Shown here: in pieces, positions 27,346 through 36,986 of the stretch | Position numbering within the stretch: position 1 is the first letter of the stretch | Layout: each line of letters opens with the position of its first letter | Notes under the pieces: generated by a model | The model's input: the letters and a program-made list of their open reading frames with translations, nothing else | Told to the model about the DNA's origin: nothing | Database searches by the model: none | Made by a program: the position numbers and the translations under genes | NCBI GenBank assembly: GCA_028873925.1 | Contig: JAPPNA010000124.1 | Span: 1-56,146 of the forward strand | Direction of reading: 5' to 3' | From: Bacteroidota bacterium | GTDB lineage: Bacteria; Bacteroidota; Rhodothermia; Rhodothermales; Bin80 | Length of the DNA: 56,146 bases

Positions 27346-29121
27346 ATGACCGCCAATGCCGGGGCATCTGATCAGGCCGCCGAATTCGCCAGACATACAT
27401 CCCCATATCCGGCCTGGGCCAGAGAACTGGCCCGCAAGTATTTCACCAAGACCCTTAATCAGTTCATCCTGCATGGCAATGTGCGCGATCTCGTGTACTG
27501 GGCCAAGTCCGATACCGAAGTGGCATATGTGGATCTGATCCGCTTCCTGACTGAAGAAATGTTCGCTGCGCGGCATATCGTTGTCAAGATTGACCGTACC
27601 GCGGGCATCCAGTTCTCCACGCCGGAAGGTCAGAAGGATTTCAATCAGGCCATCACCGGATATGATACCCTCTACGGCACCGATTATGGTCGCAGCGCAC
27701 CCCGCAGTCTGTCCCAGATGCTCCGCATACTGGACAATTATTTCAGGCTCTGCCTGCAAAAGGGCAAACGCATTGCATGCATCATCGACTTTGCCGAAAC
27801 CGTTATCCCCATGGCCGAATCGTCCATGTACTCGATGGAGGACCGCAGCACGCTGGTCTGTCTCCAGCGCTGGGCGCATGACGAGCTCTTTCTGCAAAGT
27901 GATTTCACGATCTGCCTGATTGCCGAAAGCCTCAGCAATCTGAACCAGCAGCATGTCCAGAGCCCCTGGACTGCACCCATAGCCATTGACCATCCGGGGA
28001 TGGAAGAGCGGCTGGCGTTTGCCAAATGGTATGTGCGCGACCGGGAAACTACGTTCAAGGCGTTCTCAGACGTTACGCTGGAGAATTTCGCAGAGAATAC
28101 GCCTGGACTCGGCTTTACCCAACTCCGCACCATTCTGGCCGATGTGGTGGAAAACAACAACCGGCTCAACTATGAGCACCTCTCTGAGCTCAAGAAACAG
28201 CTGATTGAGGAATCCGCCGCCGGAATGCTGGAGTTCGTCGAATCCCGCCACACGCTTGATGATGTGGCGGGCCATCAGGAGGCTAAGGAGCATCTGCGGC
28301 AGGTCGCCCGAGCCTTGCGCAACAACAGCCGCGATGTGATCCCGATGGGGTATCTGATCAGTGGACCGGTCGGCACCGGCAAGACTTTCCTGATCACCTG
28401 TTTCTCCGGGGAAATCGGCATTCCCATGGTTAAACTCAAGAACTTCCGCTCCCAGTGGCAGGGGCAAACCGAAGGCAACCTTGAGCGCATTCTACGCTTG
28501 TTGGAGTCCATGCCGCCGGTTGCGGTCATGATTGATGAAGCCGATGCCGCGCTCGGCAATCGGGATGCCCAGGGTGACTCTGGAGTCTCCAAACGGATAT
28601 TCGGGCAGATCGCAACCTTCATGAGCGATCCGTCCCATCGGGGCCGAATAATATTCTTCCTGATCACCGCACGCCCGGACCTGATGCCCGTGGACCTGAA
28701 GCGACAGGGACGGGCGGAAGAACATCTGGCACTCTTCTATCCCACCACCCGGCAGGACCGGCTGGAATTGCTGCATGTTATGATGCGGCGCACCGGCATC
28801 AGTCTGCCGGATGAAGATGTTCCCGACGAATTGCTCAGCGGAGCCGTTACCTACAGTGGAGCAGACATGGAAGCTCTGCTGACTCGAGCCAAATTCAAAG
28901 CCGCCGCTGCAGATCCTCCAATGGACACCGTCACCGCAGCAGTTCTCCGAGAAGCAGTTGAAGACTTCATCCCCCCATCCTACGGGGATGAACAGGAGCT
29001 GCAGGCTCTGGTCGCGGTGCTGGAGAGCACCAGCCGCGAAGCTTTACCCGAATTGTACCGGACCATGAACCGGGCAGAAGTCAGCCGGCGTGCGACGGAA
29101 CTGAAAATTCGCATACCCTGA
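27346..29121 (+). CDS. Ycf46-like AAA+ ATPase with degenerate N-terminal domain
   Basis: This 591-residue protein has one active AAA+ module in its second half. Walker A is GPVGTGKT, the pore region has FRSQWQGQTEGNLERI, Walker B is AVMIDEADAALG, sensor 1 is FFLITARPD, and a lid contains YSGADMEALL. The first about 290 residues look like a second AAA-type domain without Walker A (QFILHGNVRDLV, then ACIIDFAETVIP), as in Ycf46-type proteins. Its cellular job is unknown; such ATPases remodel proteins or complexes. It follows the type IIG gene on the same strand, which may be chance or a functional link. It converges with the MscS gene. Confidence 0.78.
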   Translation: MTANAGASDQAAEFARHTSPYPAWARELARKYFTKTLNQFILHGNVRDLVYWAKSDTEVAYVDLIRFLTEEMFAARHIVVKIDRTAGIQFSTPEGQKDFNQAITGYDTLYGTDYGRSAPRSLSQMLRILDNYFRLCLQKGKRIACIIDFAETVIPMAESSMYSMEDRSTLVCLQRWAHDELFLQSDFTICLIAESLSNLNQQHVQSPWTAPIAIDHPGMEERLAFAKWYVRDRETTFKAFSDVTLENFAENTPGLGFTQLRTILADVVENNNRLNYEHLSELKKQLIEESAAGMLEFVESRHTLDDVAGHQEAKEHLRQVARALRNNSRDVIPMGYLISGPVGTGKTFLITCFSGEIGIPMVKLKNFRSQWQGQTEGNLERILRLLESMPPVAVMIDEADAALGNRDAQGDSGVSKRIFGQIATFMSDPSHRGRIIFFLITARPDLMPVDLKRQGRAEEHLALFYPTTRQDRLELLHVMMRRTGISLPDEDVPDELLSGAVTYSGADMEALLTRAKFKAAAADPPMDTVTAAVLREAVEDFIPPSYGDEQELQALVAVLESTSREALPELYRTMNRAEVSRRATELKIRIP

Positions 29122-29228
29122 TTTCGCGGATGGGGCCATGGTATCGCCGCCGGGGACACCGCAGGTGCACATAGCCATGCCTAACCTCAATCCGGCCATG
29201 TATATGCGCCCCATGGACGGGTCCCTGC

Positions 29229-30374
29229 TCATTGCGCCGCCCCATCCTGCTTGATGTACAGGTCCCGTTTGGGATAAGGAATCTCCACGCCAGCCTCGGT
29301 AAAGGCCAGAATGGCTTTCTCGGTGATTTCGTCCCCAATCCGACGCCGTTCCCTGGCTTCGGTTATCCACACCCGCAGCTCCAAGTTGACCTGGGAGGGT
29401 CCGTAGCTCCGGACGATGACGACCGGGGCAGGATCCAGCTTCACTCCCTGTACCTGCTGAGCCACCTTGAGAACAAGGTGCTTGCCTATCTCAATGCCCT
29501 TATCCGTGCAGGAGAATGGTATTCTGAGTCGAATGTCACCCCCCGACATCGTGTAATTGATTATGTCCCGCTGCATGATCTCGTTGTTCGGCACCACGAT
29601 GACCAGATTGTCGGGATTCCTGATCTTGGTTGCCCGCAGGCCGATGTCAATAACATCACCCCAGGATCCGGTCTCTCTGGGCGCACTCCACAGTTCGATC
29701 CTGTCGCCGACCTTGAAGGGCCGGTCAATGACAAGCAGCACACCGGCGATCAAATTGGATAAGGTGTCCTTAGCGGCCAACGACAGCGCCAAACCGACCA
29801 CGCCGGCTCCAGCTAGTAACGGAGCAATCTCAAGTCCCAAGTGTGTCAGGGCGAGGAGGATACCAAGGGCCACCACGGCCAGACGTGCGAATCGATTAAC
29901 CATGGGGAGCACAGTTTCATCCAAGGCCGTCCTGGAATCCGGGTCCGCCCTTGATCCGAGACTACGAACCATGTGCCCGACTAACCCACTTACCGGGACA
30001 AAGACGATGCCGATCCAGATGCCCCAGATCCAGTCACTCGGCTGTTTGTCGAAGGGAACCCAGCCCGCCTCGGCGGTCTCTGTTCCCAGGATGCCGATCC
30101 AGGTATCTGCCAGCCTCCACGCGGCCCATGCTACGACCGTGATTCTGAACATCTTACGGATAGCCCGAAGCAGGGCATCATCGAGGTCTGTGGTGGTCTT
30201 GGTGGCCACTCTTCGCCTCAGCCAGCGCAGAATCCAGCCGCCCGGCAAATACGCCACCAGGGCGATAGCTGCAATACCGATGGTCGGCAACCAGCGAGTA
30301 GAGGCATAAGCGATGATCAGGTCCCACCACTCAGCCAGAACCTCAAATTGAAATTCACCGCCTAGAAATTCCAT
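29229..30374 (-). CDS. MscS-family mechanosensitive channel
   Basis: This 381-residue inner-membrane protein has four or so hydrophobic helices. The pore-lining segment is the Gly/Ala-rich APLLAGAGVVGLALSLAAKD, followed by the MscS beta domain with LLVIDRPFKVGDRIEL. The cytosolic domain continues with RATKIRNPDNLVIVVPN and ends before a short charged tail. Channels of this type open under membrane tension to release solutes on osmotic downshock. The ATG at 30374 gives the usual N-terminal helices. It is monocistronic and convergent with the AAA+ gene. Confidence 0.88.
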   Translation of the reverse strand: MEFLGGEFQFEVLAEWWDLIIAYASTRWLPTIGIAAIALVAYLPGGWILRWLRRRVATKTTTDLDDALLRAIRKMFRITVVAWAAWRLADTWIGILGTETAEAGWVPFDKQPSDWIWGIWIGIVFVPVSGLVGHMVRSLGSRADPDSRTALDETVLPMVNRFARLAVVALGILLALTHLGLEIAPLLAGAGVVGLALSLAAKDTLSNLIAGVLLVIDRPFKVGDRIELWSAPRETGSWGDVIDIGLRATKIRNPDNLVIVVPNNEIMQRDIINYTMSGGDIRLRIPFSCTDKGIEIGKHLVLKVAQQVQGVKLDPAPVVIVRSYGPSQVNLELRVWITEARERRRIGDEITEKAILAFTEAGVEIPYPKRDLYIKQDGAAQ

Positions 30375-31726
30375 TTACTGCCACAAACGGTCGTCTGAAA
30401 CTGACCCCGATTACTCAAATTGGTGATCGGGAGGCTCCTGTGATCCCCATACTGACGCGCCGGAGCAATTCGTGGAGTGGCCACACGCATCTAAAGATCC
30501 CCAAATGAATACGATCGGCCCACCTGATGCAACCTGTTGCGGCTCAAATGGACGGCACCACAAAGCGGGCCAATTGGGCTCCGGGTGTAATCAACAAGAT
30601 AGGTTCCCATTATTAGCATTGTTCTACAGGGCGAGAGTTGAGGATGTTTCTGTTCAATTCGCCCGCCGGGACTGGGGACAGCACACATCGGGATCCTTGG
30701 TCTCAAACGGTTCCGCCACCAGGATGGGCAATTTCATGCATACAGGTACTGGACATCTATCCATCTTCCCCGGTTCAGCCGCACATTCAACCAGCGTCTG
30801 ATTATCGGTCTGACCCGCGTAGATAGGTACAATGCAAGCCTTCTCCGATGTCTGGCCGGCCTGTGGCTGGCGGCGGACCCTACTGGATATTTACGGGATC
30901 TGGCAGGACTGCTGCAGGATGCCCCGTGCCCCACACGGCGGCATCCCAACAGGTCAGCTCTTTCCGGTCCTTGGATATAGAGGAGGCAGGCGACTCCTTT
31001 CACGCAATATGAACGGCGACATAGGGTGCGGTCCTGCCAAAGCAGCAGAACGGAATTGATATTCCTCTTGAGTGAGGCACGCCTTCTGATGGCAGCTACT
31101 GATGTGCACCGCCTTGTGAGGCCCAACGCGACGGTTCTGTGGTGGCGCTGGATCTGAAATGCGACACACGAGGATGCCACCCTCGCGAGCCATGCAGGCC
31201 CTAATAGCGCGCTACCATCACCGCGACTCTCCTGCATTTGATTCGGACAATCTCCGGTTGCCGCTGGCGGATCACTTCAGATTCTGTGACTTGGGGTGTC
31301 TCCCTCCCGCTGCTCAGATTCCGATTCGGCATTGAAGAGGCAGCGTACTTTCCAGGATGCGCCTTCCCATAAGCGCAGCAGACATGGGGCGGCGGGGCAA
31401 CCCAATTGCGGCTTGCAGATTCTATCCCAGCATCCATAGGAGTCTGCGCCGTGAAAATTGTGACACGTGTAAGGTGGGGAATGCAACGCAAGTTCTACCC
31501 ATGATTGGCTGCAAAGTGGGGCGCTATCCCTATTTTGTAACGATACATGGGCCATAATGCGGCTCATGTGGGCATCACGGCTCGCCAAATATTCCTGTGG
31601 TGCCGTCTCCTATTAATGGCGGAACGAGCAGGTTTTGATCATCACGATGCAGCTTGTCCCAACGACTGATTCAGTTCATGGTCTCAACAAATGGCCGCCA
31701 CAGTTTGATTTCATTACGCACATTCA
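30375..31726. other. 1.35 kb of apparently noncoding or decayed DNA
   Basis: Frames here are short and of odd composition, including a Cys/Arg-rich minus frame at 30734-31237 that I reject as chance. One plus-strand stretch around 30736-30980 reads RFSRTFNQRLIIGLTRVD and then AGLWLAADPTGYLRDLAGLL, which looks like a remnant of a real protein but matches nothing I know. No RNA gene is seen. Confidence 0.45.
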
Positions 31727-31741
31727 TTACCTTAAGGGTAA
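31727..31741. promoter_or_regulatory. Inverted repeat before higB, candidate operator
   Basis: TTACC, five bases, GGTAA, centred 23 nt before the GTG of higB. HigA-type antitoxins repress their own operon through short palindromes at this place. The match is by position and symmetry only. Confidence 0.4.
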
Positions 31742-31756
31742 CGATAATGTGGTTTC

Positions 31757-32092
31757 GTGACGATCAACTTTAGGACCCGGAAGCTGAAAAAACTGCTTGA
31801 CTCGGACAATGCACTCCAGCGGGGGTACGGTCAACAAGGGGCGAAGCGGGTCAAGGCACGCATGGCCCTATTGCTGGGAGCGGGATCACTGCACCAAGTA
31901 CCTAGGCAATCTCCCGAGAGATTGCACCAGCTCAAGGGACGACGTAAGGAAGAGTTCGCGGTCGATCTTGGCCCCAGGCTCCGCCTCACCTTCGTGCCGG
32001 ACCATGACCCTGTTCCGCGGTACCAAGATGGCGGCATCGATCTTAAGCGCGTAACAGCTATTACGATTCGGAACATTGAGGACTATCACTAA
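31757..32092 (+). CDS. higB: HigB-family toxin (RelE-like ribosome-dependent RNase)
   Basis: This 111-residue protein has the HigB/killer-protein fold signature. It opens INFRTRKLKKLLDS, has ALQRGYGQQGAKRVKARMALL, then RLHQLKGRRKEEFAVDLGPR for the core strands, and ends AITIRNIEDYH. The family cuts mRNA on the ribosome. The start is GTG at 31757. It is a little longer than the usual 90-100 residues, with an insertion DHDPVPRYQDGG. The toxin-first gene order is that of hig systems, and the antitoxin ATG follows 14 bp after the stop. Confidence 0.85.
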   Translation: MTINFRTRKLKKLLDSDNALQRGYGQQGAKRVKARMALLLGAGSLHQVPRQSPERLHQLKGRRKEEFAVDLGPRLRLTFVPDHDPVPRYQDGGIDLKRVTAITIRNIEDYH

Positions 32093-32106
32093 TCGAGGAT
32101 TACCCC

Positions 32107-33195
32107 ATGACTCAGCAGACTTATGCATACGAGCCGGATTATGCCGTACCCCCCGGCTTGGTGCTGGAGGAGCACCTCGAATCGAGGGGATTGTCGCAGG
32201 CGGAATTTGCCCGGCGGTGCGGGAGATCTCCCAAACTGATCAGTGAGATTATCGCGGGCAAGGCCAGGCTGGTGCCCGAGACTGCACTCCAGTTTGAGCG
32301 AGTACTGGGCGTGGATGCCAGCATATGGCTGAATATTGAGTCTACGTATCAAATCCACGCAAGGCGGGAGGCGGAGGCCAAAGCGGCTAAGGCACATCTT
32401 GATTGGGCAAAGCAATTTCCCATAAAGGAACTCGTGCGCCGAGAGATAATCACTCCGGCACAGGACACAGCTGATTACGTCCCTAGGCTCCTGGCATTCC
32501 TGGGAGTGGCTTCTGTTGAGACTTGGAACTCCAGAGTCGCAGCGGCCCAGGTACAGTATCGGCACTCGCCTAGTTTTGAGAGCGGGGAAGCGGTTCTGGC
32601 TGCCTGGCTGCGCTTGGGTGAACTGGAAGCAAAAAAACAACAGTGCGCTACCTTTAACATGCCTAAGACCCGGGAGGCACTGCGGCAAATCCGTACTCTA
32701 ACTCGGCAGACCACGGACTCGGCCATGGCTGCTGCGAAGGAGGCTCTGAATGCGGCGGGAATTGCGTTAGTCGTTGTTAAGCCGTTCTCTGGAATGTCGG
32801 TTAACGGAGCCACATGGTGGCTTTCACCCCAGAAAGCAGTCATTTTGCTCACATTGAGAGGCATGACCAACGACCATGTATGGTTCAGCCTTTTTCACGA
32901 AGCCGCTCATATCCTGCTGCACAGCAAGCGGTTGGTATTTGTTGAGTCGCGCAATGGCCCCGGTGATGAACTTGAACAGGAGGCGGATAAATGGGCAGCA
33001 AACACTCTTATCGGCCCCGCCGCCTGGAGCCGCTTCGTGAATGAGGACGACTTTACTGCACCCGCCGTAAAACGATTTGCCGATCGGCAGGGAATAGCTC
33101 CGTGCATTGTCGCCGGTCGACTCCAGCATGAGAAATTGGTGCCGTATAACCGATTGAACGGCTTGAAAGAGCGCCTTGAATGGACTCAGGCCTAA
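32107..33195 (+). CDS. higA: HigA-type antitoxin fused to an ImmA/IrrE metallopeptidase domain
   Basis: This 362-residue protein begins with a HigA-like XRE helix-turn-helix: PPGLVLEEHLESRGLSQAEF, then CGRSPKLISEIIAGK and ALQFERVLGVDASIWLNIES. A long helical middle leads to a COG2856 peptidase domain with zinc motif HEAAH at 264-268 and acidic residues in DELEQEADKWAAN for the third ligand. Such fusions are known, but most HigA proteins are only about 100 residues. The HTH should neutralise HigB and repress the operon. The peptidase may cleave itself or a regulator after stress, by analogy with ImmA; this is inference. Confidence 0.88.
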   Translation: MTQQTYAYEPDYAVPPGLVLEEHLESRGLSQAEFARRCGRSPKLISEIIAGKARLVPETALQFERVLGVDASIWLNIESTYQIHARREAEAKAAKAHLDWAKQFPIKELVRREIITPAQDTADYVPRLLAFLGVASVETWNSRVAAAQVQYRHSPSFESGEAVLAAWLRLGELEAKKQQCATFNMPKTREALRQIRTLTRQTTDSAMAAAKEALNAAGIALVVVKPFSGMSVNGATWWLSPQKAVILLTLRGMTNDHVWFSLFHEAAHILLHSKRLVFVESRNGPGDELEQEADKWAANTLIGPAAWSRFVNEDDFTAPAVKRFADRQGIAPCIVAGRLQHEKLVPYNRLNGLKERLEWTQA

Positions 33196-33816
33196 TTTCA
33201 TGTTAGCCACGAGAGTTCATTTTCAGCGCGCCGAAGGTGCAACGGTCAACACTTTGGTGAAACGGCAGTACATTCATGGGCGATAATGGCACCCATTACT
33301 GAAATTGATTTGAAGCGATCACGCATCGCAGGTATTGAGCCTGCTATATCCCGGAGTTTCAGGGCATAGTGCCCTGACAGGGCGACTCTCGGGCCCGATT
33401 TGCGGTCCTGCACTATTGAGAGCACATGGGACAATGTGGTGGGCCTTTTCAGCAGTTTCTGGGCCTCCCCATAATGCCCCGCTGCTGCGCCCTGGCAGTC
33501 TGTTGTACCTTGGGGTACTCGCCACCGCAATACCGAAACTCCGGTCCAGACATGGCCCTCCAGATCATGCGTCAGCATCCGACTGCATTGACTCATCGTC
33601 AATTGAAATGGCCGCAATTGCGGCCTTACAGGGGGCAGGAATCTGACTGACTACCGCATCCCAGATCTGTTGGCGGAATTCTGCTGGCGGGGGCTTCCAC
33701 CATGGTAAGGGATATACGGCGGGTGGACAATGGCTGATGGTTGGGCCGGTCACCCCCAGGCGGTATGCCACCGGACAATTGCGTAATTTCCAGCGGCTGA
33801 CAAACACGGATTCCTG
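33196..33816. other. Intergenic stretch with no supported gene
   Basis: About 620 bp between higA and the amidohydrolase operon. Frames on both strands are up to 123 codons but have no motif, signal or family likeness. It should contain the operon promoter near its right end; I saw no clear boxes. Confidence 0.45.
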
Positions 33817-35595
33817 ATGCGCCTATTCTTTGGGTTTCTGCTGCTTGCGGTGCTGCTACCGCAACAGGCCGCCGCGCAGGTTAACAGCGGGGATGAGGTG
33901 CCGGAGGTTACCCGAACGTTTGCACTGACCAACGCCCGTGTAGTGCAGGCTCCGGGACGGGTCATGGAGCAGGCTACCATCATCGTCCGCGACGGACTCA
34001 TCGCCGCAGTCGGACCTGATATTGAAGTGCCGTTTGATGCGGAGGAGATTCCCGCCGATTCCTTCGTGGTCTACGCGGGCTTTATTGATGGCCTGTCCCA
34101 CACCGGCATCCCTGAACCCCGCGAACAGCGCAATCGCGAGCGCCCGGATGATCCGGGGGATCCACCCAATGAAGAGGCGGGGATTCAGCCGGATCGGGAT
34201 GTGCACGGCCTGCTGGATCCGGAAGACAAACGGCTCGCTGCGCTACGCAATGCGGGCTTCACCACCGTCCATGTGGTGCCGCGCGGTCGCATGCTGCCGG
34301 GAACCGGTGCCATCATTCTGCTCGGCGGTGAAACCGCCAACGAAATGGTCTATCGCGCCCGAACTGCGATGTTCGCACAATTGAGCCCGGCACGACGCAT
34401 GTATCCGGGCACGGATATGGCAGTCATGGCTAAACTGCGGCAGCTGTTTACCGAAGCCAAACGGCGACAGCACCTTCAGAATCTCTATTCGGAAGATCCG
34501 GCCGGGCTTGAGCGTCCCCCGTTTGATCCGGTTCATAACTCCCTCCTGCCTGTATTGCGTGAGGAACTGCCGGTGTATTTCCATACGCAGAGCGCGCTGG
34601 ATTTGCACCGTGCACTGGAAGTGCAGTCAGAGCTGGGCTTCCCGGTGGTATTGACCGGGCTTAACCAGAGTTTTGACGCTGTTGACAAACTCCGGCAGGC
34701 CGGACATGCACTCATACTGACGCTGGATCTGCCGGTGATCCCAGGGACTTCCGAATCTTATGAAGAGACTCCAGCCGATTCCGTGGCGGCACCGCCGACG
34801 GATGCGCCGGAAAAACTGCCCGAAATCGCGGACCCCGGATATGACACTAACCTGCGTGTTCAATCCCAGGCTGACCTGGAGGCGGAAAAGGCCAATCTGG
34901 AAAAACGTCGCGAAATTGAGCACAGGAAATATCTGGCCAATGCGGCGGACCTCGCCTCCTCCGGACTGGCATTCGGCTTCTCCACATTAGGAGTCAAGCC
35001 CGCCGATCTTATGGGTAATGTACGCCTGATGATCGACAACGGCCTGTCCGAGGATGCCGCCTTAGCTGCCCTGACCACCACCGCAGCCGACATCCTGGGG
35101 GTCGCGGCCAGTATGGGTACGGTGGAGGTCGGCAAAATGGCCAACTTGGTCGTGGCAGATGGGCCTGTGTTTGAGGAAAAGTCCAAAATCAAATATGTAT
35201 TCGTAGATGGCAAACGTTTTGAGGTGGAACAGCCCGCACGATCCGGCCGCCAGGGGCGCGGGGATCAAGCCGACCTTTCACCCGCCGGACGATGGTCATT
35301 CACCGTGTCCAGCGAAGATGGCAATGTCGGAGGTACCATTACGATCGATGGATCCGCCACCAATTGGTCCGGCACCATTACCAACGACCTAACCGATGAG
35401 ACTGCGGATCTGACCAATATCCGGTTGGATGGCAGATCGCTGAGCTTTGAATTCAGCCTCCCCGAATTGGGCACCATCAGCGTGTCTGTCGTCGTCAGCG
35501 AAGACTCCTTTGATGGCGATGTTACCGTTGAAGGAATCGGTGCCATGCCCATAAGCGGCAGCCGTACATCCGGCCCTGAATCATACCACCCGTAA
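33817..35595 (+). CDS. Exported amidohydrolase-like protein lacking the HxH metal motif
   Basis: This 592-residue protein has a signal peptide (RLFFGFLLLAVLLPQQAAA) and an imidazolonepropionase-like amidohydrolase body, with the usual small N-terminal beta domain (TNARVVQAPGR, IIVRDGLIAAVGPDIEV). Where active members have DxHxH after strand 1, it has FIDGLSHTGIP, so the first metal histidine is missing. The C-terminal part of the barrel is clear: AADILGVAASMGTVEVGKMA. After it comes an extra beta-rich domain of about 115 residues (WSFTVSSEDGNVGGTITIDG). It is first of three paralogues in one operon. A structural or binding role, or a changed metal site, is possible. Confidence 0.82.
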   Translation: MRLFFGFLLLAVLLPQQAAAQVNSGDEVPEVTRTFALTNARVVQAPGRVMEQATIIVRDGLIAAVGPDIEVPFDAEEIPADSFVVYAGFIDGLSHTGIPEPREQRNRERPDDPGDPPNEEAGIQPDRDVHGLLDPEDKRLAALRNAGFTTVHVVPRGRMLPGTGAIILLGGETANEMVYRARTAMFAQLSPARRMYPGTDMAVMAKLRQLFTEAKRRQHLQNLYSEDPAGLERPPFDPVHNSLLPVLREELPVYFHTQSALDLHRALEVQSELGFPVVLTGLNQSFDAVDKLRQAGHALILTLDLPVIPGTSESYEETPADSVAAPPTDAPEKLPEIADPGYDTNLRVQSQADLEAEKANLEKRREIEHRKYLANAADLASSGLAFGFSTLGVKPADLMGNVRLMIDNGLSEDAALAALTTTAADILGVAASMGTVEVGKMANLVVADGPVFEEKSKIKYVFVDGKRFEVEQPARSGRQGRGDQADLSPAGRWSFTVSSEDGNVGGTITIDGSATNWSGTITNDLTDETADLTNIRLDGRSLSFEFSLPELGTISVSVVVSEDSFDGDVTVEGIGAMPISGSRTSGPESYHP

Positions 35596-35614
35596 TGATA
35601 GCCCGCCAATACTC

Positions 35615-36985
35615 ATGAAGAGACTTATTGCATTTCTTTGCCTTTACGCACTGATGGCTGGCAGCATGCGGGCGCAGACCCCTACCGGGGATGTGCTGGT
35701 ACGCAACGCAACCGTACTCACCGTGACGCAGGGGACCCTGGAGTCTACCGATATCCTGGTGCGTGATGGCATTATTGCTGCAGTGGGTGAGAATCTCAGT
35801 GCCCCTTCGGATGTGCCCGTCATTGAGGCTTCAGGCCACTATGTGATGCCCGGCATTATTGATGCGCACTCGCATATCGGCATCAGCAATGTCAACGAAA
35901 GCAGTGCACCGGTGACTGCGCAGGTCTCTGTCGGAGATGTGCTTAATCCGTACAGCATTTCGATTTACCGCGCACTGGCGGGCGGCGTGACCACCTCCCA
36001 TGTCATGCACGGCTCGGCCAATGTGATCGGCGGACAAAACGAAACCATCAAGCATCGCTGGGGCATCATTGATCCGGAGGAGCTGCGCATGGCGGGTGCG
36101 CCGCGCACCATTAAGTTCGCGCTTGGAGAAAACCCCACCCGGGTCCATGGACGGGGCACCGGCAAACGCCCTGCCTCCAGAATGGGGGTGGAGTATGTGC
36201 TGAGGGAAACGCTGACCAAGGCTCAGCGCTATCAGGAAGAATGGAACCGGTACGAACAGGAAGTGCGCACCAATCCCCGTGCGGTGTCCCCAGCCTATAA
36301 TGGCCAACTGGAGGTAATGAGCGATATCCTAAACGGCGATATTCTCATTAACTGTCACTCGTATCGTGCGGATGAAATCCTGATGCTCATGGATGTGCTG
36401 AAGGATTTCGGGATCCAACACATTACTTTCCAGCATGTCAACGAAGGCTTCAAGATTGCGCCGGAGCTGGCCGAATTCGGAGCGTACGCCTCCATATTCG
36501 CCGACTGGTGGGCCTATAAGTTTGAAGTCTACTATTCCACCGCCTACAACGCGGCGATCCTTACGCGCAATGGCGTTCTAACTTCAATCAATTCAGACTC
36601 CGGCGAACTGAACCGCCATCTGTACCATGAGGCCGCCAAATCCCAGAAATACGGCGGACTGTCGGATGATGAAGCGCTAGCGTTAATCACCATTAATCCG
36701 GCCCGCCAGTTGGGGATTGACGAGCGGGTGGGATCCATTGAGGTGGGCAAGGATGGCGATCTGGCCATCTTTGACCGCCATCCGCTGTCTGTCTATGCCG
36801 TAAACCGCCACACGATAGTAGATGGGATCCCCTACTTCAATGCCGACCGCGATGCGGACGATATGAGGCTGGCCGTAGACCCGGAGTCACGGATCGACAC
36901 GGTCATCCTGCATGACCATCACGATGACCACCTCTGCCTTCATGAAGGTGAGCTTGATCTTTACGATTTCCTGACCAACCACTAA
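35615..36985 (+). CDS. Exported amidohydrolase with intact metal site
   Basis: This 456-residue protein has a signal peptide (LIAFLCLYALMAGSMRA) and a complete amidohydrolase barrel. Metal ligands are visible: IIDAHSHIGI (83-90), INCHSYRADEIL, ITFQHVNEGF, and the late Asp in SINSDSGELNRH. The C-terminal INPARQLGIDERVGSIEVGK is the standard family close. It belongs with imidazolonepropionase-related periplasmic hydrolases; some act on cyclic dipeptides or acyl amino acids, but the substrate here is not readable. The gene starts 19 bp after the first paralogue and ends 1 bp before the third. Confidence 0.86.
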   Translation: MKRLIAFLCLYALMAGSMRAQTPTGDVLVRNATVLTVTQGTLESTDILVRDGIIAAVGENLSAPSDVPVIEASGHYVMPGIIDAHSHIGISNVNESSAPVTAQVSVGDVLNPYSISIYRALAGGVTTSHVMHGSANVIGGQNETIKHRWGIIDPEELRMAGAPRTIKFALGENPTRVHGRGTGKRPASRMGVEYVLRETLTKAQRYQEEWNRYEQEVRTNPRAVSPAYNGQLEVMSDILNGDILINCHSYRADEILMLMDVLKDFGIQHITFQHVNEGFKIAPELAEFGAYASIFADWWAYKFEVYYSTAYNAAILTRNGVLTSINSDSGELNRHLYHEAAKSQKYGGLSDDEALALITINPARQLGIDERVGSIEVGKDGDLAIFDRHPLSVYAVNRHTIVDGIPYFNADRDADDMRLAVDPESRIDTVILHDHHDDHLCLHEGELDLYDFLTNH

Positions 36986-36986
36986 G

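Noticed and set aside
30734-31237. 167-codon Cys/Arg-rich minus-strand frame
   Set aside because: Composition is that of random translation of GC-rich DNA, with no start signal or motif.
33246-33617. 123-codon minus-strand frame between higA and the amidohydrolases
   Set aside because: Considered as a transposase fragment, but no motif of any transposase family could be lined up.
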